Source: Oligoflexia bacterium
Lineage (GTDB): Bacteria > Bdellovibrionota > Bacteriovoracia > Bacteriovoracales > Bacteriovoracaceae
DNA length: 64,000 nucleotides
NCBI GenBank assembly: GCA_024229115.1
Contig: JAAEST010000053.1
Coordinates: forward strand, 248,001 to 312,000
Direction of reading: 5' to 3'
The notes beneath the pieces were generated by a model. The model made no database searches, was not told where the DNA came from, and saw nothing but the letters and a program-made list of their open reading frames with translations. Position numbers and translations under genes: made by a program. Below are positions 1-7,033 of the stretch, in pieces (position 1 is the first letter of the stretch; every line of letters begins with the position of its first letter).

Positions 1-252
1 CTTGTTGCTCAAGTTATTCCTACTCAAACACTTGATCAAGAATTATATCAATTAGGGAAAACCATTTGCTCTCACTCTCCTACTGCTAATAGATTAATCA
101 AAGAGTCAGTCAATAAATCATTTGAAAGCTCACTTGGTGACGGGCTTGATTTTGAAAGAAGACAATTCTACCTAACTTTTGCTTCTCAAGATGCCAAAGA
201 AGGAATGAATGCATTTATTGAAAAAAGAAAACCAGAATATAAAGGTAACTAA
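1..252 (+). CDS. Enoyl-CoA hydratase, C-terminal end (PaaF-like), partial
   Basis: The window opens inside this gene; only the last 83 residues are visible, read in frame from base 1 to the TAA at 250-252. The tail (an F-x-S-x-D-A-K-E-G-M-x-A-F-x-E-K-R-K-P-E-Y-K-G pattern) is the standard C-terminal helix of the enoyl-CoA hydratase/isomerase family. Family knowledge plus the paaG, paaH and paaJ genes that follow suggest PaaF, the hydratase acting on 2,3-dehydroadipyl-CoA in phenylacetate breakdown, but the catalytic region lies outside the window. The next gene starts one base after the stop, so the two are co-transcribed. Confidence 0.8.
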   Translation, partial: LVAQVIPTQTLDQELYQLGKTICSHSPTANRLIKESVNKSFESSLGDGLDFERRQFYLTFASQDAKEGMNAFIEKRKPEYKGN

Positions 253-253
253 T

Positions 254-1039
254 ATGAGTTTTGAATATATTAAATATGATGTAAATGACGGCGTCGCTAA
301 AATTACGATCAATCGTCCAGAAGTTTACGGAGCTCTTAATAGAGATTCGAAACTTGAGATTATTAAGGCAGTTAAAAATGCTGGAAAAGATGAGCAAGTT
401 AAAGTCATTGTTCTCACATCAGAGGGTAAAGCCTTTTGTTCAGGACAAGACCTCAACGATAGAACAGTTGATGGCTCAAGTGGTCCTGTTGATCTTGGAC
501 ATACCCTTGAAACTGAATGGAACCCGCTTGTTGATTCACTAAGAAGTTCTGAAAAGATTGTCATTGGAGCTGTTAATGGCGTCTGTGCAGGAGCAGGTCT
601 TTCGGTAGCACTTTCATGTGATCTCATTGTTTCAAAACCTGATGCAAAGTTTGTCAGTGGATTTAGTCAGCTTGGCCTCGCACCCGACGCTGGGAGCTCT
701 TACACATTTGTAAAGGCCATGGGAAGACAGAAGACACTAGAGTTCTTCCTTTTCAATATGCCTTTGACTGCCACCGAATTAGAAAAATATGGACTGATTA
801 ATAAGCTATCAGACAATCCAGTTGAAGATGCTATAGAGATGGCAAAAACTATCTCAAATATGGCCCCTCTATCACTATCAATGATTAAGAAAAATCTCCA
901 AGCGGCAAGCGAAGAGAGTTTTAATGAAGTAATAAAAAAAGAGACAGTTACCCAGCGTTTCCTCGGAAATTCAAGCGATTATCAAGAAGGACTTAGAGCT
1001 TTCTTCGACAAGCGCAAACCAGAGTTTCAAGGTAAGTAG
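254..1039 (+). CDS. paaG: 1,2-epoxyphenylacetyl-CoA isomerase (PaaG), enoyl-CoA hydratase family
   Basis: Crotonase-fold protein of 261 residues. In the phenylacetate pathway PaaG turns the ring-epoxide CoA ester into the seven-membered oxepin-CoA. The motif GQDLNDR near residue 69, typical of PaaG rather than generic hydratases, is present, followed by the oxyanion-hole segment NGVCAGAG and a FSQLGLAPDAG segment. The C-terminus ends KRKPEFQGK. I use the ATG at 254: the reading frame stays open upstream to 209, but 254 gives the family's normal start, and the upstream gene ends at 252, so translational coupling is likely. Part of the paa operon. Confidence 0.9.
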   Translation: MSFEYIKYDVNDGVAKITINRPEVYGALNRDSKLEIIKAVKNAGKDEQVKVIVLTSEGKAFCSGQDLNDRTVDGSSGPVDLGHTLETEWNPLVDSLRSSEKIVIGAVNGVCAGAGLSVALSCDLIVSKPDAKFVSGFSQLGLAPDAGSSYTFVKAMGRQKTLEFFLFNMPLTATELEKYGLINKLSDNPVEDAIEMAKTISNMAPLSLSMIKKNLQAASEESFNEVIKKETVTQRFLGNSSDYQEGLRAFFDKRKPEFQGK

Positions 1040-1089
1040 GAACTGATATATAATTAAAATAATTTAGATTTCACCCTAAGGAGTTGAAT

Positions 1090-1896
1090 ATGGCACTAGA
1101 ATTAACTGCTGAAGATAAGAAACTTATCGAAGAAATTAAAAACGGAAGGACTTTTGATAAAGGAGATGATCTCCCTCCTATTTATAGAAAACATTTAATG
1201 AATCTTTTATGGATGCAAGGAGATAGCGAATACTCAGGAGCCTTAGGTTATATGCCTTGGATTGAAAAAGCCCCAGACGTAAAAGAAAAAGTTCTTGTGG
1301 CCCAAATTGTAAAAGACGAAATGAGACATGCTTCTGTGATTTATAAAATGCTTAAAGATCTTGGGGAAGATACTGAAGCCCATATTGAGAAAAGCGATCT
1401 AGGATATAAGCTAGAAGATGACCTGGCACAAATTGGATTCCAAAGATTAAAAGAAGATTTTCGTGTAAATATCTTCTATTACAATATTAAGTATTGGACT
1501 GACTTTATTCTTTTCAACTTCTTAATGGATAGAGCGGCTGGACATCAGCTAGAAGATACCCTTCATAGTTCTTACCTTCCTTGGAAGAAAGGAATTGAAG
1601 GAATTTATAAAGAAGAAGTTATGCACTTAACTCACGGAGATAAGTGGGTAAAAATCTTAGCGAAAGATCCAAAAGACAAAGAATTTTTACAAGAAAGACT
1701 TAATCTTTGGTGGCCAAGAGTAATGAATGTTTTTGGTAAGTCTAAGGGTGGTGCTAATAATATTTATGTACAACTTGGTCTTAAGAAAAGAACAAACGAA
1801 GAAGTTAGAAAAGACTTTGTTGAAGATATTCAAAAACTTTGTGATGAAGTAGGACTTGTTATTCCTGAGTGGAATGAGTCTGAATACCTACAATAA
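1090..1896 (+). CDS. paaA: Phenylacetyl-CoA epoxidase catalytic subunit, PaaA-like (ferritin-like diiron)
   Basis: 268-residue ferritin-like protein of the PaaA/PaaC family. PaaA is the diiron catalytic subunit of the multicomponent oxygenase that epoxidises the ring of phenylacetyl-CoA. Two probable iron-ligand motifs are seen: VKDEMRHA near residue 80 and KEEVMHLTHG near 180, matching the E-x2-H pairs of PaaA. It lacks about 40 residues found at the C-terminus of the E. coli protein. ATG 1090 is preceded by AAGGAG with 6 nt spacing; an in-frame TTG at 1084 overlaps that site and is unlikely. PaaB-E are not in the window and may lie upstream. Confidence is high for family, moderate for PaaA itself. 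Confidence 0.75.
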   Translation: MALELTAEDKKLIEEIKNGRTFDKGDDLPPIYRKHLMNLLWMQGDSEYSGALGYMPWIEKAPDVKEKVLVAQIVKDEMRHASVIYKMLKDLGEDTEAHIEKSDLGYKLEDDLAQIGFQRLKEDFRVNIFYYNIKYWTDFILFNFLMDRAAGHQLEDTLHSSYLPWKKGIEGIYKEEVMHLTHGDKWVKILAKDPKDKEFLQERLNLWWPRVMNVFGKSKGGANNIYVQLGLKKRTNEEVRKDFVEDIQKLCDEVGLVIPEWNESEYLQ

Positions 1897-1901
1897 ATCT
1901 A

Positions 1902-2789
1902 ATGTCACTTAACATTAAGAAAGTTGTTATTATTGGAGCAGGAACTATGGGTCAGGGAATGGCCCAATGGTTTGCTCAATGTGCAGAGACTTCAACAATT
2001 GAATCTGTAGAACTTGTCGATATCAATCAAGACTTATGTAAGGACGCGATTAAAAGAATCATTCAAAGCTGGAATAAGCTGGAATCGAAAGGCAAATTTA
2101 CAAAAGAGCAGATCGCTAAATTCGAAGATATCCTTAACCCCATAGCTATGGAAGATATCTCGGAAGATTCTGATCTTGTGATCGAAGCTATTGTCGAGAA
2201 TAAAGATATTAAATGCAAAGTATTTCAAAGTCTTGATGAGAAACTCAAGCCTGGTGCTATTCTTGCTTCTAATACCTCTTCAATTCCAATTGATTCAATG
2301 GCCCTCTCTTTATCAAAAGAAAGAAAGAAGAGATTCTTAGGTATTCACTTCTTTAATCCCGCGACTATTATGAAATTAGTCGAAATTATTAATGGCTCTG
2401 AAACAGATCTAGATCTTTGCCAAGAGCTCAAGTCTTGGTTTGATTCACAAGGAAAAAAGCCTGCCCTCTGTAAAGATAGTCCTGGTTTCATAGTGAATCG
2501 TGTAGCAAGAAACTTCTATGGTGAGTCTTTAAGAATCGCAAATATTGACTCACAAGAAAAATATCGAGAGATCGATAGCGTATTAAAAGAAGTTGGTGGT
2601 TTTAGAATGGGTCCATTTGAATTAATGGACTTAATAGGTATTGATGTTAACTATTCTGTAACAGAAAGTGTCTGGAATAGCTTCTACCAAGAACCTCGTT
2701 TTGCTCCCCACTCTCTTCAAAGAAAAATGGTAGAAAGTGGTCGCCATGGCCGTAAAAGCGCAAAAGGATTTTATAGCTATGAAGATTAA
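1902..2789 (+). CDS. paaH: 3-hydroxyacyl-CoA dehydrogenase (PaaH, N-terminal part of the usual protein)
   Basis: 295 residues: an NAD-binding Rossmann domain with GAGTMGQGMA at residues 12-21, then a 3HCDH C-terminal domain ending in KSAKGFYSYED. It oxidises 3-hydroxyadipyl-CoA to 3-oxoadipyl-CoA in phenylacetate degradation. Motifs SNTSS and HFFNPA, which surround the catalytic Ser/His region, are present. Classical PaaH is about 475 residues with a second 3HCDH domain; here that second half is a separate gene overlapping this one by 11 nt. The protein by itself has the length of a simple 3-hydroxybutyryl-CoA dehydrogenase, so it is probably functional. Located 5 nt after the paaA-like stop. 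Confidence 0.88.
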   Translation: MSLNIKKVVIIGAGTMGQGMAQWFAQCAETSTIESVELVDINQDLCKDAIKRIIQSWNKLESKGKFTKEQIAKFEDILNPIAMEDISEDSDLVIEAIVENKDIKCKVFQSLDEKLKPGAILASNTSSIPIDSMALSLSKERKKRFLGIHFFNPATIMKLVEIINGSETDLDLCQELKSWFDSQGKKPALCKDSPGFIVNRVARNFYGESLRIANIDSQEKYREIDSVLKEVGGFRMGPFELMDLIGIDVNYSVTESVWNSFYQEPRFAPHSLQRKMVESGRHGRKSAKGFYSYED

Positions 2790-3393
2790 ATATATAATTA
2801 ACGAACTGACTCCAAACTATATTAATAATAATGGTGCTATCAATATTTCTGAATTAGATGATCAGAGATTCGATGATTGTGATTATATTGTCGATCTAAG
2901 TGTGAGCAATACTTTTGAAAAGCTGGCCTTAACTGAAATGTTGAAAGATATTACAGATAATAAGTTAATTGTCGATACAAGTACCTCATGGGGAGATAAA
3001 ATTGCTCTTCAAGAAAATGTCAGTGGCTGCCTCGCTGCTTGTTTCTACTCACCTAAGAATACCTATGAAACGACCATTAATGATCAAGCTCTTTTAAAGA
3101 AGCTTTCTGAAGATTTAAATATTGATTTTAAAACAGTATCTTCTGCAGGAATCTGTTTCACTTACCCTAGAACTGTCTCCATGATCATTAATGAAGCCTT
3201 CTTTTCTTTAGAAGATGAGATGGCCACACCAGAAGATATTGATACGGCCATGAAATTTGGAGTCAATTATCCGCTTGGCCCTTTTGAGTGGTCAGAAAAA
3301 ATTGGTCGCGAAATTATTCAAAATGTACTCGATGACCTCTATGGAATCACAGGTGATCCACGATATAGAGCAAGTATAAAATTACAATTATAA
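2779..3393 (+). CDS. Second half of PaaH as a separate gene: 3HCDH C-terminal domain protein
   Basis: 204 residues starting at ATG 2779, which overlaps the end of the preceding dehydrogenase by 11 nt in another frame. The C-terminal 90 residues (from about SSAGICFTYPRT through EDIDTAMKFGVNYPLGPFEW) are a 3-hydroxyacyl-CoA dehydrogenase C-terminal domain of the kind that ends classical PaaH. The first 110 residues resemble a worn Rossmann-like region with no glycine-rich NAD motif. This fits gene fission of a two-domain PaaH rather than a second enzyme. A weak AAAGGA lies about 11 nt upstream, so coupling to the previous gene probably drives translation. The reading frame has no internal damage. 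Confidence 0.75.
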   Translation: MKIKYIINELTPNYINNNGAINISELDDQRFDDCDYIVDLSVSNTFEKLALTEMLKDITDNKLIVDTSTSWGDKIALQENVSGCLAACFYSPKNTYETTINDQALLKKLSEDLNIDFKTVSSAGICFTYPRTVSMIINEAFFSLEDEMATPEDIDTAMKFGVNYPLGPFEWSEKIGREIIQNVLDDLYGITGDPRYRASIKLQL

Positions 3394-3410
3394 ATTTTTA
3401 AGGAAGAGAT

Positions 3411-4607
3411 ATGAAAAGAAGTTTTATTATTCACGCTAAAAGAACTCCCATTGGAAAAATTGGTGGTGCCCTTTCACATGTTAGACCCGATGATCTTTTA
3501 GCTCATCTAATTTCTGACTACATTAAAGACCTCTCTTTTGATCCAAAACTAATTGATGATGTTATTGCAGGCTGTGCGAATCAAGCTGGCGAAGATAATC
3601 GTAATGTTGCGAGAATGTCTTCCCTTCTTGGCGGTCTTCCTTACGAAGTTCCAGGTACAACAATCAATAGGCTCTGTGGTAGTTCACTAGATGCTACTAT
3701 TGATGCAGCAGCTAGAATAGGCTCAGGGATGGCCGATTGTATTCTCGTTGGTGGAACTGAAAGTATGACTAGAGGCCCTCTCGTAATTAGCAAAGGAAGT
3801 ACACCTTTTGGAAGAGATTCAAAGATGTACGACTCAACTTTTGGTTGGCGTTTTCCAAATAAGAAAATGAAAGAAATGTTCCCACTCTATGGAATGGGTG
3901 AAACCGCTGAAAATGTGGCTGAAAAACTTAAAATTTCAAGAGAAGATCAAGATCAATTCGCTCTTGAGTCACATCAAAAATCTGTAGCTGCTTGGAAGTC
4001 TGGAGCATTCAATGATGAAGTTCTTCCAATCACAATACAAATGAGAAAGAGCGAAGTAACAGTAGAAAAAGATGAAGGACCAAGAGAAGACACAAGCCTT
4101 GATAAACTTGCAAAACTAAGAGCCGTTTTTAGAGAAGGTGGAACAGTAACTGCAGGAAATTCATCCATGATGAATGATGGTGCCGCTTTGGTGGTCGTTG
4201 TTTCAGAGGAATTCTTAAAGCAACATAACCTTACTCCTATTTTAGAAATCACTGGAATGGGAATTAGAGGTATTCATCCTGATATTATGGGACTTGGACC
4301 AGTTGAAGCTGTTAAGAATCTTGAAAAAAGATTTGGAATTAATCGCCAAGACTTTGATGCGATCGAACTAAACGAAGCTTTCAGTGCTCAATCTCTGGGT
4401 TGCATAAGAGAGCTTGAATTAGATCCAACGAAGATAAATTTAAATGGTGGTGCAATTTCTATTGGGCACCCTCTAGGATGTAGTGGAGCGAGAATTCTAA
4501 CGACTCTTACTCATATAATGAAAAAAGACCCTGCTAAGAAAAAAGGTCTCGCTTCAATGTGTATTGGTGTTGGGCAAGGTATCGCTCTTTCAGTTGAACG
4601 CTGTTAA
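3411..4607 (+). CDS. paaJ: Acetyl-CoA acyltransferase / thiolase (PaaJ, 3-oxoadipyl-CoA thiolase)
   Basis: 398-residue thiolase. It cleaves 3-oxoadipyl-CoA, and probably 3-oxo-5,6-dehydrosuberyl-CoA, to acetyl-CoA and a shorter acyl-CoA. Visible motifs: the active Cys89 in NRLCGSSLDA, the GGTESM loop, NEAFSAQS, the GHPLGCSGAR His/Cys motif, and the last Cys loop in CIGVGQGIALS. Length is normal for the family. SD GGAAGAG precedes ATG 3411. Substrate assignment rests on the paa neighbours; sequence alone would allow a fatty-acid thiolase such as FadA. Confidence 0.88.
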   Translation: MKRSFIIHAKRTPIGKIGGALSHVRPDDLLAHLISDYIKDLSFDPKLIDDVIAGCANQAGEDNRNVARMSSLLGGLPYEVPGTTINRLCGSSLDATIDAAARIGSGMADCILVGGTESMTRGPLVISKGSTPFGRDSKMYDSTFGWRFPNKKMKEMFPLYGMGETAENVAEKLKISREDQDQFALESHQKSVAAWKSGAFNDEVLPITIQMRKSEVTVEKDEGPREDTSLDKLAKLRAVFREGGTVTAGNSSMMNDGAALVVVVSEEFLKQHNLTPILEITGMGIRGIHPDIMGLGPVEAVKNLEKRFGINRQDFDAIELNEAFSAQSLGCIRELELDPTKINLNGGAISIGHPLGCSGARILTTLTHIMKKDPAKKKGLASMCIGVGQGIALSVERC

Positions 4608-4609
4608 CG

Positions 4610-5041
4610 ATGAGTAATTCTTTCAAGAAAAAATACTTAGTCTCTGCCTGTCTTGCTGGTATTGAATGTCGTTATGACTGCCAGGCCCAAGAAAGAATTG
4701 ATATTGTTGAGCTTGTGAATAAAGGTGAAGCTTTCCCCGTTTGTCCTGAGCAACTCGGTGGATTACCAACCCCTAGAGACCCCGCTGAAATTCAAAGCGA
4801 TGGACGAGTTCTCTCTAATAAAGGTGAAGATGTAACACAACAATATAATGAAGGTGCTCGCCTTGCCCTAGAAGAATTTATTTCGAAAGGTGCCAGTGAA
4901 GCATTATTGAAAAGTAAAAGTCCGATGTGTGGAGTTGGTAAGATCTATGATGGAAAGTTTAGTGGTAAGCTTATTAGTGGAAACGGAATCTTCACCCAAT
5001 TACTTATAAAAAAAGGGGTGACTTGCACCCCTATTGACTAA
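4610..5041 (+). CDS. DUF523 family protein
   Basis: 143-residue protein matching the DUF523 pattern: a VSACLAGIECRYD start, an FPVCPEQLGGLPTPRDPAEI block and a KSKSPMCGVGKIYDG block. The four conserved Cys (about residues 14, 19, 44 and 103) suggest a metal or cluster site, but no biochemical role is established. It begins two bases after the paaJ stop and so belongs to the paa transcript. The last codons contain a GGGGTG/CACCCC inverted repeat (5014-5031) followed at once by a second stem over the stop codon. Confidence 0.82.
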   Translation: MSNSFKKKYLVSACLAGIECRYDCQAQERIDIVELVNKGEAFPVCPEQLGGLPTPRDPAEIQSDGRVLSNKGEDVTQQYNEGARLALEEFISKGASEALLKSKSPMCGVGKIYDGKFSGKLISGNGIFTQLLIKKGVTCTPID

Positions 5042-5063
5042 AACCTTTATTAGAAAGTTTTAG
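5038..5063 (+). terminator. Possible terminator at the end of the paa operon
   Basis: CTAAAAC (5038-5044) pairs with GTTTTAG (5057-5063), and TTT pairs with AAA inside it around a short loop. A T-rich run (ATTTTTTAATTTTT) follows from 5071, a few bases further off than in a textbook terminator. The stem is A/T-rich, so strength is doubtful. Confidence 0.4.
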
Positions 5064-5084
5064 AATTCAGATTTTTTAATTTTT

Positions 5085-5285
5085 CTATTTTTTCTTAACT
5101 TTACATTGACCAGCTTTACATTTTGAGTGGTCACCTTTCTTACACTTTTCTTTATTATCGCACTTAGTTTTACAGCATTTTTCTTTTTTTGCAGAACACT
5201 GTTTCTTGTCGTGGCATTTCTTGTGGGCACAACCTGTACCTGCTAAAAGTAAACCTAATGCCATAATTGATAAAACTCTTTTCAT
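5085..5285 (-). CDS. Small cysteine- and lysine-rich lipoprotein
   Basis: 66 residues. A signal peptide of about 18 residues ends in the lipobox LAGTGC, so the Cys at 19 should be lipidated. The remaining 47 residues are almost entirely Lys, Cys, His, Asp and small residues, with eight further Cys, including one CC pair and several C-x4/5-C spacings. This looks like a metal- or thiol-reactive surface lipoprotein, by composition only; I recognise no family. Strong SD GGGAGG sits 4 nt before the ATG. It is transcribed alone, convergent with the paa operon. Confidence 0.75.
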   Translation of the reverse strand: MKRVLSIMALGLLLAGTGCAHKKCHDKKQCSAKKEKCCKTKCDNKEKCKKGDHSKCKAGQCKVKKK

Positions 5286-5312
5286 AAATCCTCCCTAAAA
5301 ATAAAATTATCC

Positions 5313-5341
5313 TTGACCATTTCTAGTTTTATTATAATAAA
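5313..5341 (+). promoter_or_regulatory. Possible housekeeping promoter for the DUF501 gene
   Basis: TTGACC at 5313-5318 is a good -35. TATAAT at 5333-5338 is a perfect -10 but only 14 nt away; AATAAA at 5336-5341 gives 17 nt. The start codon follows at 5353 with no Shine-Dalgarno sequence, so the leader is very short. Confidence 0.4.
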
Positions 5342-5352
5342 TATCGGTATTT

Positions 5353-5877
5353 ATGAAAGATAATTTAAGTCAACTTACTGTCAATTCTGTTGCACAGCTC
5401 CTAGGAAGAGAGCCAAAGGGTCTCTATGAGGTATGTCGCTATAATATCGAAGATCAACCGGCAATTATCAAGGTCCTTCCAATCGTCGATAATACCCCTT
5501 TCCCAACCCTATACTGGCTATGTTGCCCCTTATTGAAGAAAGAGATTTCCCATATAGAAAAGACAGGGCTCATTAAAGAAATTGAATCTAATTTATTTAG
5601 AGAAAAGCCGGAAATGCTTGCCTCACTTAAAGAGGACCATGAACGCTATCGTCAGCAAAGATTTGATCTTATTAAAGAGGCCTCACTCAAAATCGAGGAA
5701 CTTGATGAAGGAAAAAAGAAAGTCCTGAGTGAATCTGGAATTGCTGGAATCATGGACTGGAACTTTATTAAGTGTTTTCACACACACTACGCTCATCATG
5801 GTGCAGACTTCAATACCATTGGGCAATATTTAGATGATCATTTCAAATTGAATCGTTTTTTAAAGCCTAAAATATAA
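5353..5877 (+). CDS. DUF501 domain-containing protein
   Basis: 174 residues. The LLGREPKGLYEVCRYN start, the PFPTLYWLCCPLL block (about residues 49-61) and the following I-x-H-I-E-K-T-G motif are the DUF501 signature. Actinobacterial DUF501 genes often sit near exopolyphosphatase genes, but the function is unknown and no such neighbour is present here. An HTHYAHHGADFNTIG segment near residue 140 carries conserved His residues that could bind metal. There is no signal peptide, so it should be cytoplasmic. It runs toward the flagellin gene and shares a terminator with it. Confidence 0.8.
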   Translation: MKDNLSQLTVNSVAQLLGREPKGLYEVCRYNIEDQPAIIKVLPIVDNTPFPTLYWLCCPLLKKEISHIEKTGLIKEIESNLFREKPEMLASLKEDHERYRQQRFDLIKEASLKIEELDEGKKKVLSESGIAGIMDWNFIKCFHTHYAHHGADFNTIGQYLDDHFKLNRFLKPKI

Positions 5878-5882
5878 AAGAA

Positions 5883-5898
5883 CCCCCCATTCGGGGGG
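5883..5898 (-). terminator. Intrinsic terminator for flagellin (probably bidirectional)
   Basis: CCCCCC (5883-5888), a 4-nt loop and GGGGGG (5893-5898) form a perfect G/C stem. Read on the minus strand it is preceded by A residues and followed by TTCTTTTAT, a good U-tract for flagellin, which ends 39 nt earlier. On the plus strand it can also stop the DUF501 transcript. Confidence 0.85.
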
Positions 5899-5936
5899 CT
5901 TCCATATTTCAAAATTCTGGCAAGAACTTACGGAGA

Positions 5937-6770
5937 TTAACCAATAAGTTTTAGTGCACTTGAACCTTGTGAGTTCGATTGTGCAAGAACTGAAGTACCA
6001 GCTGCGCTTAAGATATTAAGCTTAGCGTTCTTAGCAGTTTCTGCAGCATAATCAGTATCTCTAATACGAGAGTTTGCAGAGCTTAAGTTCTCTGAACTAG
6101 TTTGTAAGTTCTGAACCGTTGAAGTTAGTCTGTTTTGCTTCGCCCCTAACTCAGCTCTTTTACCTGATACAGCTTGAATAGCACTATCAATTGCAGCTAA
6201 ACCATTTTGAGCGTCGGCCTTGTTTCCAACTCCTAAACCATCTACTCCAAGAGAAGCAATTCCAGAGTTTAACATCTCTGTATTGAATTTAATTCTGTCT
6301 TGGAAATCGTCATTATTAATACCGATTTGAAAATCATAAGTCTCACCTTCACCGTTAAGAAGTTTCTTTCCGTTGAATTCTGTTACTTGTGAAATTCTTT
6401 CGATTTCTTGCTTAAGGTTTTGATACTCAAGATCAGTAAATGCTCTTTCTGAATCACCTACTGTATCCGAAGCAGCCTGAACTGAAAGTTCTCTCATTCT
6501 TACTAGAATGTTTGAAACTTCATTCAATCCACCTTCAGCAACCTGAATCATAGAAATACCATCATTCGCGTTTCTTTCCGCTTGGTTGATACCTCTAACT
6601 TGTGCCTTTAATTTTTCACTGATCGCTAAACCAGCTGCATCATCAGCAGAACGAACAATACGCGTACCAGACGATAACTTTCCTAAAGTCTTCGCTTGAT
6701 CTGTGTTAGTGTTCCCTAATGTTCTTTGAGCTGCCATCGACGCGACATTGGTGTTAATACGTAAACCCAT
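5937..6770 (-). CDS. fliC: Flagellin
   Basis: 277-residue flagellin, the filament subunit exported by the flagellar type III system. The N-terminal D0/D1 region (MGLRINTNVASMAAQRTL, then GLAISEKLKAQVRG, then RMRELSVQAAS) and the C-terminal D1/D0 region (RIRDTDYAAETAK through a final SSALKLIG) are both intact. The variable middle is short, so this is a compact flagellin with almost no D2/D3 domain. AAGGAGG lies 4 nt before the ATG. It has a sigma-28-type promoter 125 nt upstream and a structured leader. No other flagellar gene is in the window, so it may be one of several scattered flagellin copies. Confidence 0.96.
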   Translation of the reverse strand: MGLRINTNVASMAAQRTLGNTNTDQAKTLGKLSSGTRIVRSADDAAGLAISEKLKAQVRGINQAERNANDGISMIQVAEGGLNEVSNILVRMRELSVQAASDTVGDSERAFTDLEYQNLKQEIERISQVTEFNGKKLLNGEGETYDFQIGINNDDFQDRIKFNTEMLNSGIASLGVDGLGVGNKADAQNGLAAIDSAIQAVSGKRAELGAKQNRLTSTVQNLQTSSENLSSANSRIRDTDYAAETAKNAKLNILSAAGTSVLAQSNSQGSSALKLIG

Positions 6771-6808
6771 AGATCCTCCTTGCTAATTGGCCACCGAATC
6801 CATGGAGC

Positions 6809-6882
6809 TTAGTTCTTCTACCTTGTGAACTAATGAGCTTACTGCTCACTCGAAATTTTCTAACTTAATCCGCCTGATTAAG
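6809..6882 (-). promoter_or_regulatory. Structured 5' leader of flagellin (two stem-loops)
   Basis: Within the roughly 120-nt leader, two perfect 7-bp stems are seen: TTAGTTC/GAACTAA (6809-6815 with 6827-6833, 11-nt loop) and CTTAATC/GATTAAG (6864-6870 with 6876-6882, 5-nt loop). They could stabilise the mRNA or bind a CsrA/FlbT-type regulator; this is inference. Confidence 0.5.
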
Positions 6883-6895
6883 TATTCATGTGAAC

Positions 6896-6922
6896 ATTTC
6901 GGTGATTATGACGACAACTTTA
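6896..6922 (-). promoter_or_regulatory. Sigma-28 (FliA) type promoter of flagellin
   Basis: On the minus strand, TAAAGTTG, an 11-nt spacer and ACCGAAAT read from 6922 to 6896. This matches the enterobacterial FliA consensus TAAAGTTT-N11-GCCGATAA at 12 of 16 positions and lies upstream of a flagellin gene, the classical target of this sigma factor. Confidence 0.85.
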
Positions 6923-6999
6923 GGAAAAACTGAGAAATATTTTCATTTTTATACCTGAGTAAAATACTAATTTTGTATATATCTTTATAACTCAAATAC

Positions 7000-7026
7000 T
7001 TAACTTCCCTTCTTAAATGACGATAA
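7000..7026 (+). promoter_or_regulatory. Possible sigma-28-like promoter of the charged-repeat protein operon
   Basis: TTAA (7000-7003), a 15-nt spacer and GACGATAA (7019-7026). The -10 half is close to GCCGATAA; the -35 half is weak. It ends 7 nt before ATG 7034, the same distance seen at other such sites in this window. Confidence 0.4.
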
Positions 7027-7033
7027 GATGAGT

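Noticed and set aside
1902-3393. Sequencing error as cause of the split paaH
   Set aside because: Both parts are complete, with proper ends and an 11-nt overlap; the first ends with the standard 3HCDH C-terminus, so a simple frameshift does not explain it, though it cannot be fully excluded.
6771-7027. tRNA gene in the larger intergenic gaps
   Set aside because: No gap contains a GTTCGA-type T-loop with a matching acceptor stem.
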